DNA of 64,000 nucleotides from JAEUIG01 sp046349775 (GTDB taxonomy: Bacteria; Planctomycetota; Planctomycetia; Planctomycetales; Planctomycetaceae): NCBI GenBank assembly GCA_046349775.1, contig JAXMBS010000008.1, forward strand, positions 38,604 to 102,603, in the 5' to 3' direction. Below the pieces are notes generated by a model. It did no database searches, was not told the origin of the DNA, and saw nothing but the letters and a program-made list of their open reading frames with translations. The translations under genes were made by a program, and so were the position numbers. Shown here piece by piece: positions 34,704 to 45,817 of this stretch; the first letter of the stretch is position 1; each line of letters opens with the position of its first letter.

Positions 34704-35519
34704 ATGGCTGCGGATGGAGTCGGCTATCTGGTGTTTGACATCGAGGCGGTCGCGGACGGCGACCTGGTCTCGAAGCTGCGGTATCCCGAGGCGGGGCTGT
34801 CGCCGCGAGACGCGATCACAAAATTCCGCCACGAGCTGCGCGAGCACACGGGGCGGGACGTGGTACCGCCGACGTTCATGCTGCCGATCGCCGTCGCGGT
34901 CGCCAAAGTCTCGCCGACGTTTCGGCTGATCGATGTGGCGGTGCTGGACGAGCCGACGTTCCGGCCGCATGTCATCGCGCGCGGGTTCTGGCAGGGATGG
35001 CGCCATTATGGCCGGCCGCCGCTGGTGACGTTCAACGGACGCGGCTACGACCTGCCGGTGCTGGAGTTCGCCGCGTACCGCTATGGGTATGCGCTGCCGG
35101 ACTGGTTCAACGTCGATGCGCGGACGTATGAGCAGTCACGCAACCGGTACAACTCCGCGGCGCACATCGACCTGATGGAGCTGTTCTCGAATTTCGGTGC
35201 ACTGCGGATGTCGGGGGGGCTGAACCTGATGGCGCATTTGATCGGCAAGCCGGGGAAGACGGGGCTCGACGGTTCGAAGATCCAGGACCTGTACGACGCC
35301 GGTGAGGTGCAACAGATCAACGACTATTGCCGGTGCGATGCGCTCGACACGTACTTCGTATTCCTGCGGAGCCGCGTGCTGCTCGGAAAAGTAACGCTGG
35401 AGGAGGAGCAGGCGATCGTGGACGAAGCGAAGACGTGGATCGAGACGAAGGCGAGAGAGAGACCGGCACTGGTGCACTACCTGGAGCACTGGGGAGACTG
35501 GAAGCCGCCGGCGGATTGA
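34704..35519 (+). CDS. DEDD-type 3'-5' exonuclease (PolB-like predicted exonuclease)
   Basis: A 271-residue cytoplasmic protein starting at ATG 34704 after aggagacaccg. The exonuclease motifs are F-D-I-E-A (Exo I, D12/E14), V-T-F-N-G-R-G-Y-D-L-P-V-L (Exo II) and Y-C-R-C-D-A-L-D-T-Y (Exo III, with Tyr giving the DEDDy form). It matches the family of stand-alone predicted 3'-5' exonucleases related to the PolB proofreading domain and would degrade or proofread DNA or RNA ends. No polymerase domain follows. In vivo substrate is unknown. Confidence 0.8.
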   Translation: MAADGVGYLVFDIEAVADGDLVSKLRYPEAGLSPRDAITKFRHELREHTGRDVVPPTFMLPIAVAVAKVSPTFRLIDVAVLDEPTFRPHVIARGFWQGWRHYGRPPLVTFNGRGYDLPVLEFAAYRYGYALPDWFNVDARTYEQSRNRYNSAAHIDLMELFSNFGALRMSGGLNLMAHLIGKPGKTGLDGSKIQDLYDAGEVQQINDYCRCDALDTYFVFLRSRVLLGKVTLEEEQAIVDEAKTWIETKARERPALVHYLEHWGDWKPPAD

Positions 35520-35617
35520 AGACTGGCGTATTGCTGATCGCGGATTGCGTACTTCGACATTCGGATTTCGGAATTGCTTCGTCGATCAAACATAAACGAT
35601 CAACGATCAACCCTCCC

Positions 35618-36001
35618 TCAGATGTCTCTGGCCATTTCGGTGCGGCGGCGCCTGCGGCGGAGGCGGCGCATCCAACCGTCGTCCGAGTCGTCGGACTCAA
35701 GCAGCAGTGAGCCGGACAGGAGCCGATAGAAGAAGAGCAGCAGGAAGGCGCCACCTGTGCCACAGAAGAAGCCGGTGAGGCTGACCGGGGTCACACGGGC
35801 GCCGTTGGTGAAGAACATCAGGATGCCGCAACCGATGATGCAGCCGGCAATGCCGGTCATCAGCGTGGCAACGGCGCCGCCGGGATCGCGGCCGGGCATG
35901 ATGGCCTTGCCGGCGAGACCGACGAGCGTGCCGAAACCGACCCAGATGAGGACTTCGTGGGCGGCGTTTTCGAGGGCCGTCTGAATCTCGGGGCTGATCA
36001 T
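35618..36001 (-). CDS. GlsB/YeaQ/YmgE-like small membrane protein
   Basis: A 127-residue protein from ATG 36001. Three hydrophobic helices span about residues 17-105. The segment G-L-A-G-K-A-I-M-P-G-R-D-P-G-G, followed by T-M-T-G-I-A-G-C-I-I-G-type residues, is the signature of the transglycosylase-associated (GlsB/YeaQ) family of stress-related membrane proteins. The C-terminal tail is strongly basic (R-R-L-R-R-R-R-R-R) and unusual in length compared with the roughly 85-residue typical members. It may bind nucleic acid or acidic lipids. The longer start upstream is not membrane-compatible. Confidence 0.65.
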   Translation of the reverse strand: MISPEIQTALENAAHEVLIWVGFGTLVGLAGKAIMPGRDPGGAVATLMTGIAGCIIGCGILMFFTNGARVTPVSLTGFFCGTGGAFLLLFFYRLLSGSLLLESDDSDDGWMRRLRRRRRRTEMARDI

Positions 36002-36287
36002 CCGTGATCCTCTACTCTGGAGATGCGCGCGTGGTCCGGTCCATCGGGGTGAGCGCGCAGCGACAGGAGGAGTATCGGCCACAGCGGATCGCCGGCCCGG
36101 AAAGGGCGTTACCGGCGGCAGAGTTTGCCTAGTTTGCCGGGAATCGACGGCAGGGACGCAGAGAGCGCAGATTTACGAGAATTGCGCAGATTGAATAGGA
36201 GTGGCGCACAGCCGCCCGGCCGCTGGCGAGTCGACTCGGATCGGCGGACGTACGCACGAGCAGCCGGGCTGCTGTCCGCGAGACACT

Positions 36288-36307
36288 CACAAACTTGGAC
36301 GTTTGTG
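36288..36307 (-). terminator. Small hairpin at the 3' end of the FlgG-like gene
   Basis: cacaaac-ttggac-gtttgtg is a perfect 7-base stem directly after the stop codon (36308-36310, read on the minus strand). No T-tract follows, so termination is only possible. The 36002-36287 space otherwise shows a short repeat-like patch (gcgcagattt near 36157-36190, also near 34575) and a small agcagccgggctgct palindrome, with no gene. Confidence 0.3.
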
Positions 36308-37666
36308 TTACGGAGTGCGGATGCCGTCCACGAGATCGACCCATTCGTCGATCTGGCGGAGCCAGGCATTTTCGACGGGGACCACGACGTTGGAACGCTC
36401 GAGGTGATACTGCAGGATCTTGCCGCGAAGGCCGTCGCTGGGTCGCCCGATTTGAGCCGCACCGGAGCGTTCGCTGGCCGAGAACAGGGCGTCGTTCTGC
36501 GGCGACAGTTGTGCGGGAGCGACGAACAGTGCGAGTGAGAGCGTGCCGATCTGCTCGGTGACGCCGTCGGAATGCGCCGCGGTCACTTCGCCGTCAGCGG
36601 AGAAGGTCAGGGTGGCCGCGTTGTCTGGGATGACGATTTCGGGTGCAACGGGGAGTTCACCGCAAGTCGTCTGCAGGACGAGGCGGCCGTCGGGAGCGCG
36701 TGAGAAGCGTCCGCAGCGCGTGAAGAATTCGCCGAGGTCAGGGTGCGTGACGACGAAGAAGCCATCCCCTTCGATGGCGAGATCGAGGGCGCTTGGCGAC
36801 TTGAGGATTTCGCCGGGCCGGTGGTCGATACGCGTGCCGATGATCCGCAAGTTGGGCGGAGGGCTGGTGAAGATTCGCTCGGCAGTCAGGTCCGGCGCCG
36901 CCGCTGCTGATGAGGCGGTAGGGTTGCCGAAGAGGGGTTCCGATCGGCGAAAGCCGAACGTCTCCATACACAGGAGATTGTGCGTGAAGACCTGACGGGC
37001 ATGATCGAGAATCGCTCGTTGGGACGAATGCGGAACATCGACGATGCGGTCACGCACAATGGAAGCGGCGTCGTCACGGTTCGCGATCGAATTATCCGCT
37101 GTGGGCGTGGGCAAGAGGATGGCGGGCTTGCGTGTTTCCGGGAGGGCGTCGGCAAGGTGGGAATCCGCCAGCAGACCGGGGCCGGAGCCGAATGTCCTCC
37201 AGAGCCGGACAATGCCGACGGCATCGGCGGGAGGCAGTCCGTCGAGAACGTCGAGCCAGACGTCGCGATCGGCCGGAGTGAGGTCAGCCAGTTCGGTGTC
37301 GAGCAGCGTGCGGAGTGTGGCGCGACTGTCGTCGGAAAGCGGCGCGGCGTCGGCGGGGACCGGCAGCGCGGCAGGTTCGCGGGGGGCCGTCTGCGGGTGC
37401 TGATCGCCGACCGGATCGATGACGGCGTCGGCGAAGACGGTCTCGGTCGCCTGCGCCGGAGGGGCGACGTGCTCGGGAAAGAAGACGGGGCCTTCGTCTG
37501 CGTCGTCGGCCGCGAGAGCGCGTGACAGATCAGGCGTTGCGTTGAAGAGTGGATGAGGAGCGTGGGGGGCGGGCGCGCGCGTCCAGGCGGAGAGGTGTCC
37601 CGCAACAAATCCAGCTGCGGCGCCGAGCACGATGCCGCAGGCCAAAGTTCCCCACCCTGTGCGCAT
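36308..37666 (-). CDS. Orphan membrane-anchored FlgG/FlgE-like basal-body rod/hook domain protein
   Basis: A 452-residue protein from ATG 37666 (gggagg site). It opens with an uncleaved-looking membrane helix (L-A-C-G-I-V-L-G-A-A-A-G-F-V-A-G). An acidic linker of about 200 residues follows, then a domain (about 280-450) with flagellar rod/hook signatures. These are L-D-L-A-I-E-G-D-G-F-F-V-V, then T-R-C-G-R-F-S-R-A-P-D-G-R-L-V, I-P-D-N-A-A-T-L-T-F-S-A-D-G-E-V, and L-E-R-S-N-V-V-V-P-V-E-N at the end. The normal N-terminal rod helix is replaced by the membrane anchor and linker. No flagellar gene is nearby, so it may have a new role in the cell envelope rather than in the flagellum. Confidence 0.65.
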   Translation of the reverse strand: MRTGWGTLACGIVLGAAAGFVAGHLSAWTRAPAPHAPHPLFNATPDLSRALAADDADEGPVFFPEHVAPPAQATETVFADAVIDPVGDQHPQTAPREPAALPVPADAAPLSDDSRATLRTLLDTELADLTPADRDVWLDVLDGLPPADAVGIVRLWRTFGSGPGLLADSHLADALPETRKPAILLPTPTADNSIANRDDAASIVRDRIVDVPHSSQRAILDHARQVFTHNLLCMETFGFRRSEPLFGNPTASSAAAAPDLTAERIFTSPPPNLRIIGTRIDHRPGEILKSPSALDLAIEGDGFFVVTHPDLGEFFTRCGRFSRAPDGRLVLQTTCGELPVAPEIVIPDNAATLTFSADGEVTAAHSDGVTEQIGTLSLALFVAPAQLSPQNDALFSASERSGAAQIGRPSDGLRGKILQYHLERSNVVVPVENAWLRQIDEWVDLVDGIRTP

Positions 37667-37986
37667 GGCTGCCTCCCTGCCGCCTGCAATCTGACGCCGG
37701 AAGGTCTGTCCGGCCAGTCAATTGCGGCGGGAGGCTATCGGATGGGGCGCGATGCTGCAAGAGGGAGTCGCTGGCAGGGGTCGATGGTTGATCGTTCATC
37801 TTTGATCGACCAGGCCAATCCGGGGGAGGGACAAATTGACAGCGTGACAAAGGGAGAGTGCTGCGGAGGGACGCAGGATGTCTGTGTAGCGCCGAGGGCG
37901 AGGAAACGAGAACCGACCGCAGAAATCCGCTGAAAGCTCACAGGCCACGACTGCCAGCGAATCGAAAATCGGCAATCGAAAATCCA

Positions 37987-38913
37987 TCAAAACTCAATGA
38001 CGGGTTCGTCGCCGGCGCAGGTGGAGAGAGCGTCGTAGAGCTTGACGTCGATGTTTTCGGAGAGGAACTTCACCGCGCCGTCGGCGATGAGGTGGTGAGC
38101 GCCGCCGGCATGCTGGCTGGACGGGCCCCAGGTCTGGGCCGGGACGGGGGGAAAGATCGCCGGAAAATAGGGGGTGTGATTGATCGAGACGGAGTTGCCT
38201 TCGAGCGTCAAACTGGCGGGATCGACCCAGCGGGCGCACAGCGCCGCGAACGATCCGTCGATCCAGGCGGCGACGTGCGGTTCTCGCGTTTCGACCAGCA
38301 GGATCGTGGCGGAGGAACCGTCGACGATGGCACTCATGCCGACGTTCGACCGGGGAAACATGATGCCTTCGGGGGGGATGCCGGAGTTCGGAGAGAGCGA
38401 GAGGGCAGTGCGGCCGCCCATGGCCGCGTAGTTTCGGACGGAATATTTGTCGAAGCCGATCGCGGTTTTGTAGAGCGGGTCATCGGCGAAGTCGCTGCCG
38501 GAGTAGGTGGGGCAGCGATAGGTCGGAATCGGCGTGGAGCCGATCTTCTGATTGGAGACGTCGAGCGCGGAAAGGTTGTAGTTGACCGAGTTGTACATCG
38601 CGGACTGGTCGATGTGGGGGAGGATCAGGCTGGCGAAGCTGTGCAGATGCGTTGTCGGGTCGAGCGGCTGCGCCGGGTTGTAGGCCCAGGCGCCCACGCC
38701 GAGAGGGCTGGTGCTGCTGGGAGGGAAGATCTGGAACGAGCTTTCGTAGTTATGGAGAGCAATTCCAAGTTGCTTGAGGTTGTTCTTGCACTGCGTCTGC
38801 CGAGCGGCTTCACGGGCGGCCTGCACGGCGGGGAGCAACAAAGCGACGAGCACGCCGATGATGGCAATGACGACGAGCAGTTCGATCAGCGAGAATCCAC
38901 GACGGCCGAGCAT
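37987..38913 (-). CDS. DUF1559 pseudopilin-like protein
   Basis: A 308-residue protein typical of planctomycetes. From ATG 38913 (ggag site) it begins M-L-G-R-R-G-F-S-L-I-E-L-L-V-V-I-A-I, a type IV pilin prepilin-peptidase site (G-F-S-L-I-E), followed by the membrane helix. Then come L-L-P-A-V-Q-A-A-R-E-A-A-R-Q-T-Q-C-K-N-N-L-K-Q, the classic DUF1559 opening, and a C-terminal H-A-G-G-A-H-H-L-I-A-D-G-A-V-K-F-L motif. It would be processed and exposed at the cell surface or in a secretion pseudopilus. Many paralogues exist per genome; the specific role is unknown. The stretch 37667-37986 holds only short repeat-like sequence (for example a tgatcgttcatctttgatcga inverted pair near 37789-37808). 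Confidence 0.9.
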   Translation of the reverse strand: MLGRRGFSLIELLVVIAIIGVLVALLLPAVQAAREAARQTQCKNNLKQLGIALHNYESSFQIFPPSSTSPLGVGAWAYNPAQPLDPTTHLHSFASLILPHIDQSAMYNSVNYNLSALDVSNQKIGSTPIPTYRCPTYSGSDFADDPLYKTAIGFDKYSVRNYAAMGGRTALSLSPNSGIPPEGIMFPRSNVGMSAIVDGSSATILLVETREPHVAAWIDGSFAALCARWVDPASLTLEGNSVSINHTPYFPAIFPPVPAQTWGPSSQHAGGAHHLIADGAVKFLSENIDVKLYDALSTCAGDEPVIEF

Positions 38914-39073
38914 GCGACGGGACTCCAAATCAAAGTGCAGGGCAACGATCAGAACGACCGTCAGCGCTGGCTCCTGTTCTCGCCGAGAGGGCAAAGGAAG
39001 TCAATTGGACAGGGGGACGTCGCGAAACCGCCGGCGATCGACGTGATCACGGTTGGATTGGCCGCAGCGCGAC

Positions 39074-40747
<1,674 letters not shown>

Positions 40748-40861
40748 CGGAGGGAATAGGCACTGGCGAATAGGGAATAGTGGGGACCGTCGGCGGGGTT
40801 TTATGGGACGCCGGGTGCTGTCACAAGGGTAGGCGGGGACGGGAGTACGAACAGTGGGAAG

Positions 40862-40943
40862 AGTGCGAAAAGTGTGAAGAGTCGCGTGGGAGGCAGGTCT
40901 TCTTGACTTTTTGCACTGTTGCTACTTTTCGAACTGTTCGCAC
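40862..40943. repeat. Second copy of the agtgcgaaaagt inverted repeat
   Basis: agtgcgaaaagt at 40862-40873 matches the arm at 25424. Its partner here is actttttgcact (40916-40927, one mismatch), with a further acttttcgaactgttcgcac immediately after. It lies in the 280-base spacer between divergent ettA and the vWA gene, where a gaatagggaatag motif (40758-40778) also occurs. That motif recurs near 50050-50065. Confidence 0.45.
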
Positions 40944-41027
40944 TCCTTCATCGGAACTCTGACGGAGGGACAGGCGTCCTTTAAGACGGTCGTTCGTGGG
41001 GGAAACGCTGTTCTCGGGAGGTGCCGG

Positions 41028-43346
41028 ATGAAACGCCTGTTGAGTTTGGCTGCGCTGATGGCAGTGTTTGCTCCGGTGTCGCTCCCCGCACAGGGGATTC
41101 TGATTGCTACAGACCCGAATGTCATTGCGCCGCTCCCGCGACCGATTCCGCTGCCGGTCCCACACCCGCCGGCGTCGACGTATCGGATCAAGGGAATCGC
41201 CGTTCAGGCCAGCATCCGGGATCAGATCGCGCAGGTGCAGGTGTCGCAATCGTTTGTGAACACCGGCTCAACGACGATGGAGGTCGAGTTCTGCTTTCCA
41301 CTGCCTTATGACGGGGCGATCGATCGGCTCACTTTGATGGTCGACGGCAAGGAGTTCCAGGCGCTGCTGCCGGCAGGGGAGGCCCGTGCACTGTACGAGA
41401 GCATCGTGCGGAAGAATCGCGATCCGGCCCTGCTGGAGTGGATCGGATCGGGGATGTTTCGGACGAGCGTGTTTCCAGTCCCGCCGGGTCAGGAGCGGAA
41501 GGTTTCGCTCAAGTACACGCAGCTTCTGCGGAGCAGTCAGCAACTGGCGGACTTTCTGTTTCCACTGAGCACGGCGAAGTACACGTCGCAGCCGGTCGAG
41601 CAGGTGCAGTTCCGCGTAGCGCTGGAGACGACGACCGACCTCAAGAGCGTGTACAGCCCGACGCACACGGTGAATGTCGAACGGCCGGATGCGCGGCATG
41701 CGGTGGTGACGTACAGTGAGACGAATGCGATTCCGACGAGCGACTTCCGGCTGTTTTACGACGTAGCAGCCGGGCCAGTGGGGGCGAGCGTGCTGTCGTA
41801 TCGGCCGTCGGGAGAGGAGGACGGCTACTTCGTGCTGCTCGCAGCGCCGCAAATCGCCGCTCCGGATGAGGCGCGCCCGAGCAAGAACATCGTGTTCGTG
41901 CTGGATCGGTCGGGGAGCATGGAAGGGAAGAAGATCGAGCAGGCGCGGGAGGCATTGCGGTTCGTGCTGAATAACCTGCGTGAGGGGGACCGGTTCAATA
42001 TCGTGGCGTACGACAGCTCGGTTGAGACGTTCCGGCCCGATTTGCAGACGTTCAATGATGAGACGCGTGCGGCGGCAATCGGGTTTGTGAACGGCATCTA
42101 TGCCGGCGGGGGGACGAACATCGGCGGCGCACTCGGCACGGGGCTGGCGCAGTTCAAGCAGGCAGAGGGGCCAAGCTATCTGCTGTTTCTGACGGATGGG
42201 TTGCCGACGGTGGGGGAGACGAACGAGTCAAAGCTCGTCGCGGCAAGCAAGCAGGCGAATCCGGGCAAAGTGCGGGTGATCAGCTTCGGCGTGGGATATG
42301 ACGTCAACAGCCGGCTGCTGGACCGGTTGACGCACGAGCATCACGGGCAATCGGAGTATGTCCGGCCGGAGGACAACATCGAGGTGCATGTGAGCCGGTT
42401 GTACAAGAAGATCAGCGCGCCGGTGATGACGGACGTGGCGGTGAACGTCGAATTCGATACGCCGACGACGGCGGAGCAGGGGGCGGCGACAAACCGGCTC
42501 TATCCGCGCATGTTGCCGGACCTCTTTGAGGGGGAACAACTGGTGCTCGTGGGCCGTTACAAGCCGACAGGTCGGGCGAAGGTCACGCTGACGGGGACGG
42601 TCGGCGGTAAATCGCAAAGCTTCGATTTTCCGGCGGGGTTCACGGCGGTGACGACGGATATTTCGCTGGCGTTTGTGGAGAAACTGTGGGCGATGCGGCG
42701 GATCGGCGAGATTATCGACGAGATCGACCTGAACGGGAAGAACGATGAACTGGTGCAGGAACTCGTGGTACTGTCGACCAAGCATGGAATTCTGACGCCG
42801 TACACGTCGTTCCTGGCGGATGAGAGCGGGCGCGAACTGGCGCAGTCGGACCGATATAGCGCGGCGGGTGCGGCCGTGGAGCGCCTGTCCGCAGCAGAAG
42901 GTCGCAGCGGTTTCCGTCAGCGCGAGTTCAAGCAGTCACTGCAGCAGGGCGGGATGGGGGGACGTCGGGCGCCGGCTAGTCGATACTTTGATTCCTCGCC
43001 AGCGCTCTTGGGAGCAAATGCGGGAGGAGCGGTGCCGGCGGCCAGCGACTTTGGATCGGTGGCGGCGCCAAGTCTCAGCAGCGACGCGCCGATTGTCGTC
43101 AGCGGCCTGAAGACAGTGGGAGACCAGACGCTCTATCGACGCGGCCAGGTGTTCATGACGGCCGGGACGCAGGGGCTCGACCTGGAGCGGGACAAGGACA
43201 AGATCAAGACCGTGGAACGGTTCAGCCCCGAGTATTTCAAGCTCGTGGCCGCGAACACCGCTGCGGAGAATGCGCTCTTCAGCAGTCAGCAGGCAGACGA
43301 GCAACTGCTGGTGGAGTTGCGAGGGCAGGTGTACCTGGTGAAGTAG
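41028..43346 (+). CDS. Secreted VIT-domain and von Willebrand factor A protein
   Basis: A 772-residue protein. ATG 41028 follows gggaggtgcc and begins a signal peptide ending near L-P-A-Q-G. The VIT domain covers about residues 50-165 (I-A-V-Q-A-S-I-R-D-Q-I-A-Q-V-Q-V, then F-P-L-P-Y-D-G-A-I-D, and F-R-T-S-V-F-P-V-P-P-G). The vWA domain covers about 285-455, with an intact metal site: D-R-S-G-S (293-297), the T in G-G-T-N-I-G-G, and D in F-L-T-D-G-L-P. The C-terminal 200 residues are of unknown fold, low in complexity near S-L-Q-Q-G-G-M-G-G. As in inter-alpha-trypsin-inhibitor-like proteins, it probably binds partners outside the cytoplasm. The metal site supports metal-dependent adhesion. Confidence 0.85.
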   Translation: MKRLLSLAALMAVFAPVSLPAQGILIATDPNVIAPLPRPIPLPVPHPPASTYRIKGIAVQASIRDQIAQVQVSQSFVNTGSTTMEVEFCFPLPYDGAIDRLTLMVDGKEFQALLPAGEARALYESIVRKNRDPALLEWIGSGMFRTSVFPVPPGQERKVSLKYTQLLRSSQQLADFLFPLSTAKYTSQPVEQVQFRVALETTTDLKSVYSPTHTVNVERPDARHAVVTYSETNAIPTSDFRLFYDVAAGPVGASVLSYRPSGEEDGYFVLLAAPQIAAPDEARPSKNIVFVLDRSGSMEGKKIEQAREALRFVLNNLREGDRFNIVAYDSSVETFRPDLQTFNDETRAAAIGFVNGIYAGGGTNIGGALGTGLAQFKQAEGPSYLLFLTDGLPTVGETNESKLVAASKQANPGKVRVISFGVGYDVNSRLLDRLTHEHHGQSEYVRPEDNIEVHVSRLYKKISAPVMTDVAVNVEFDTPTTAEQGAATNRLYPRMLPDLFEGEQLVLVGRYKPTGRAKVTLTGTVGGKSQSFDFPAGFTAVTTDISLAFVEKLWAMRRIGEIIDEIDLNGKNDELVQELVVLSTKHGILTPYTSFLADESGRELAQSDRYSAAGAAVERLSAAEGRSGFRQREFKQSLQQGGMGGRRAPASRYFDSSPALLGANAGGAVPAASDFGSVAAPSLSSDAPIVVSGLKTVGDQTLYRRGQVFMTAGTQGLDLERDKDKIKTVERFSPEYFKLVAANTAAENALFSSQQADEQLLVELRGQVYLVK

Positions 43347-43466
43347 GGGAAGAGGAGCAATGGATCAGAGGTGCAAAGAGAAATGTTGGAATGACCAAAT
43401 GTCGAATGGAAGGAGTGGGTGGAGAGTGGGATTACCGCATTCGACATTTGAGCATTCGCCCATTCC

Positions 43467-43826
43467 CTAAAAGAGCGTTCGCGAGGCAATCCCGAGGAGG
43501 ACACCGACGACGGCGGCGATTGCGGGGAACAGAATACCGTTGGTTCGCATCAGCAGGCCCGACAGGATGAAACATCCGCCGGCGCCGAACATCGCCAGGA
43601 TTCTGTTGGGGAACTGATCTCCCTCGAGGACGTAGCCGATGAGAGCCCAGAGACAAGCGGCGATCCCCATCGCGATCGTCATCATGGCCAACACTCCGCC
43701 GGGGAGCGGGCTCACGTCATCGGGCTCCAGCGGCGGATCATCCGATTCGATGCGGTCAAAATGCTTCCTGGGTGTCGGAAAGGCCTGGGGTGTCTGCATG
43801 GGCTGGTTCTCTTCGTCCGGCGGCAT
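43467..43826 (-). CDS. Small membrane protein, unknown
   Basis: A 119-residue protein from ATG 43826, which follows the strong site aaaggagcg. The first 45 residues are soluble and proline/aspartate-rich. Then come three hydrophobic segments (about residues 46-66, 76-94 and 98-115). No family is recognised. It lies beyond the convergent end of the vWA gene and 100 bases upstream of the CPBP protease stop, in the same orientation. Confidence 0.5.
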   Translation of the reverse strand: MPPDEENQPMQTPQAFPTPRKHFDRIESDDPPLEPDDVSPLPGGVLAMMTIAMGIAACLWALIGYVLEGDQFPNRILAMFGAGGCFILSGLLMRTNGILFPAIAAVVGVLLGIASRTLF

Positions 43827-43925
43827 TATTCGCTCCTTTCGGCGGTGGAGCTATCGGGAATTACCCGACGCGGGGAAAGTGGATTTTACGTTTTCGATGT
43901 TGGATTTTGGATTGAGTGGGACCCG

Positions 43926-44648
43926 TTAATTCACCGGGTTCACCAGAATCAGTGCGAGCGTGTTATTGGCAATATGGGCCAGGGTGGGGGGCCAGATCGA
44001 AGACGATTTCAGGCCGAGGTACCCGGCCAGCAGGCTGAACACGAAGACGCCGAAGGAGTTCGTCGCCAGTTCGCTGTCGACCGGCTGGTGTGAAAGCCAA
44101 TACGGCAGGTGAATGCCCACGAACAGCAGCGAATCGGCGACGATGGCCACGGAAGGTCGGGCGAATCGCAACAACTCTTTCAGGATCAGGCCGCGGAACA
44201 GCAGTTCCTCGATCAGCGGCGACAAGCCCAGTTGCAGCAGCCAGAGCGCCGGTGGCAACTCCCATAGCGGCGTCAGCGACAGCGACTTTGGTCCCAGTGT
44301 CAATTCGACGGTCGTGACGATTGCGAGAAACAACGCGATTGCGGCGAGACAATGTCTCCAGACGCGAACGCTGGGTTGGGCGGTTAGTCCGAGGTAGGCC
44401 GCGGGCGATCCGTGGGACACCCGGCGAACAAAGATCGCCCCCGGGACGATCCAGAGTAATGCCTTGAGAGCCGTCGAGAAGGCAGCGCGGGAAATGGTCG
44501 AAGGAAACGCATCGTCGATGGAATCGAATTGTGTAGCGCGGATGGTCCAGACAGCGAAAAAGGCGGCCAAGAATGCCAGGAACCGCGCAGCGGGCTGTCG
44601 TTCCGAGGGCTGATCGGCGGTCGGAGTGGTGTTCGGCCCGTTGGTCAT
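43926..44648 (-). CDS. CPBP family intramembrane metalloprotease
   Basis: A 240-residue membrane protein from ATG 44648. The catalytic motif I-E-E-L-L-F-R-G lies in about the fifth helix. The second motif (F-V-G-I-H-L-P-Y) and third (L-A-H-I-A-N-N) supply His residues, giving the full EExxxR...H...HxxxN set of the Abi/CAAX-protease family. Substrates are unknown; roles include self-immunity and membrane protein turnover. Upstream residues of the longer frame overlap a repeat and are rejected. Confidence 0.8.
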   Translation of the reverse strand: MTNGPNTTPTADQPSERQPAARFLAFLAAFFAVWTIRATQFDSIDDAFPSTISRAAFSTALKALLWIVPGAIFVRRVSHGSPAAYLGLTAQPSVRVWRHCLAAIALFLAIVTTVELTLGPKSLSLTPLWELPPALWLLQLGLSPLIEELLFRGLILKELLRFARPSVAIVADSLLFVGIHLPYWLSHQPVDSELATNSFGVFVFSLLAGYLGLKSSSIWPPTLAHIANNTLALILVNPVN

Positions 44649-44729
44649 TGGAATCGAGTTCTGACGCCATGCTGCGAGGTAAATCGAGAGCTCGCGTTTG
44701 ATGGCAACATGCACAGTGGACTGTGCTGC

Positions 44730-44801
44730 ACCCCTCACCCCGACCCTCTCCCCCGACTCACGTCAATCGTGCACTGAATGCGGCTCGCCGGGGAGAGGGG
44801 G
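44730..44801. repeat. Dispersed hairpin repeat (acccctcaccccgacc type), copy 1
   Basis: A 72-base element whose first 31 bases are identical but for one base to those at 55122. It carries a perfect internal inverted repeat ccctctcccc (44744-44753) / ggggagaggg (44790-44799). It occupies part of a 342-base stretch (44649-44990) in which I see no gene, only this and a second GC-rich hairpin patch (cgccccattcggggcg, near 44877-44892). Confidence 0.6.
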
Positions 44802-44990
44802 TTAATCTGAGCCGGCGACCGGGGGTTTCAGCTCGCCGGAGGGCGAGCCCCGCTACACCCCGGCTACATTCTGTCGCCCCATTCGGGGCGGTCCTCATCG
44901 GGAGCCGTTTCGTCATCAGGTCCGATGTTTTGCACGTCGGGGTATCAATGCGAGGACTGTGTCGTCCCCGAATCTTGACTGCCGAATCCT

Positions 44991-45817
44991 TCAGAACCGG
45001 CAGCCACAATGGACTGCCGGGAAATGGTGGTCGGCCTCGTCCCGGCACTGCTTCGGCGTCAATTGATCCTTCAATTGTGCTGCGTGGAGCTTCGCAACGC
45101 GCCACATATAGTGTGGTCCGTACCCGGCGCCGGCGGGCCAGTTGTTTGCGGCTGCCTTGTCCAGGTGCTGGAGTTGCTGCGGCGTCCTCCTTGAGGACGG
45201 CGAGGTGCAGGCCAATGTACAGTTGAGCGTAGAACTCGCGTTTCTGGCGTTCACGATCGTCGATCTTCGCGGCGGCGATATGGGCGAGGATCTGATCGGG
45301 CGTGATCTTGCCGGCGAAGAGTTGGTAGACGTCGCCGAACGGCTCGCGATCGTCCTTCTCGTGGTGCCGCAGGAGTTCTTTCTGAGCTTCGTCGCGGCCT
45401 TTGTCCATCGACTGGGACAGGTAAGCGCCAGATGCCGTTCTCGCGGTCGACATTGTCGAAGGAGTGGTAGCGGTCGAACTGTGCCGCGGCATCGGCATAG
45501 CCGCCTGGCGTAGAAGTAAGCGATGCCGGCGCCAATGCGAGGCGTCGAGGTCGGGTTTCAAGCGCGACCATCTTGTCGTAATCGGCGACCGCTTCCTTGA
45601 AATCACCGAGGAAGAACAGCGCATCGCCGCGCTGGGAGTAGAGGTCGTCGTTTTCGGAGTCTGTCTTGATGGCCGTCGCAAGCTTGTCGACGGATTGCTG
45701 CAGCTGCTGGCGGTCGCGTTCTTCAGGGGAGGGATTGGCCGCGGCGAGAAGGTGCTGGGCGAGGCCGGCCATGAGCGTCAGCGCCAGCAGTACGAGCGGT
45801 TCGCGGGAATGACGCAT
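44991..45817 (-). pseudogene. Secreted TPR-like protein, broken by several frame changes
   Basis: ATG 45817 starts a signal peptide (R-E-P-L-V-L-L-A-L-T-L-M-A-G-L-A-Q-H-L-L-A-A). A helical repeat follows (Y-S-Q-R-G-D-A-L-F-F-L-G-D-F-K-E-A-V-A-D-Y), a tetratricopeptide motif. The protein-like sequence then jumps to other frames: Y-A-D-A-A-A-Q-F-D-R-Y in one, S-Q-S-M-D-K-G-R-D-E-A-Q-K-E-L-L in a second at about 45250-45430, and L-D-K-A-A-A-N-N-W-P-A-G-A-G-Y in a third at about 45060-45180. At least three indels are needed to read it through, to about 275 residues. It could be real decay or bad sequence. It shares a divergent promoter region with hemE. Confidence 0.6.
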
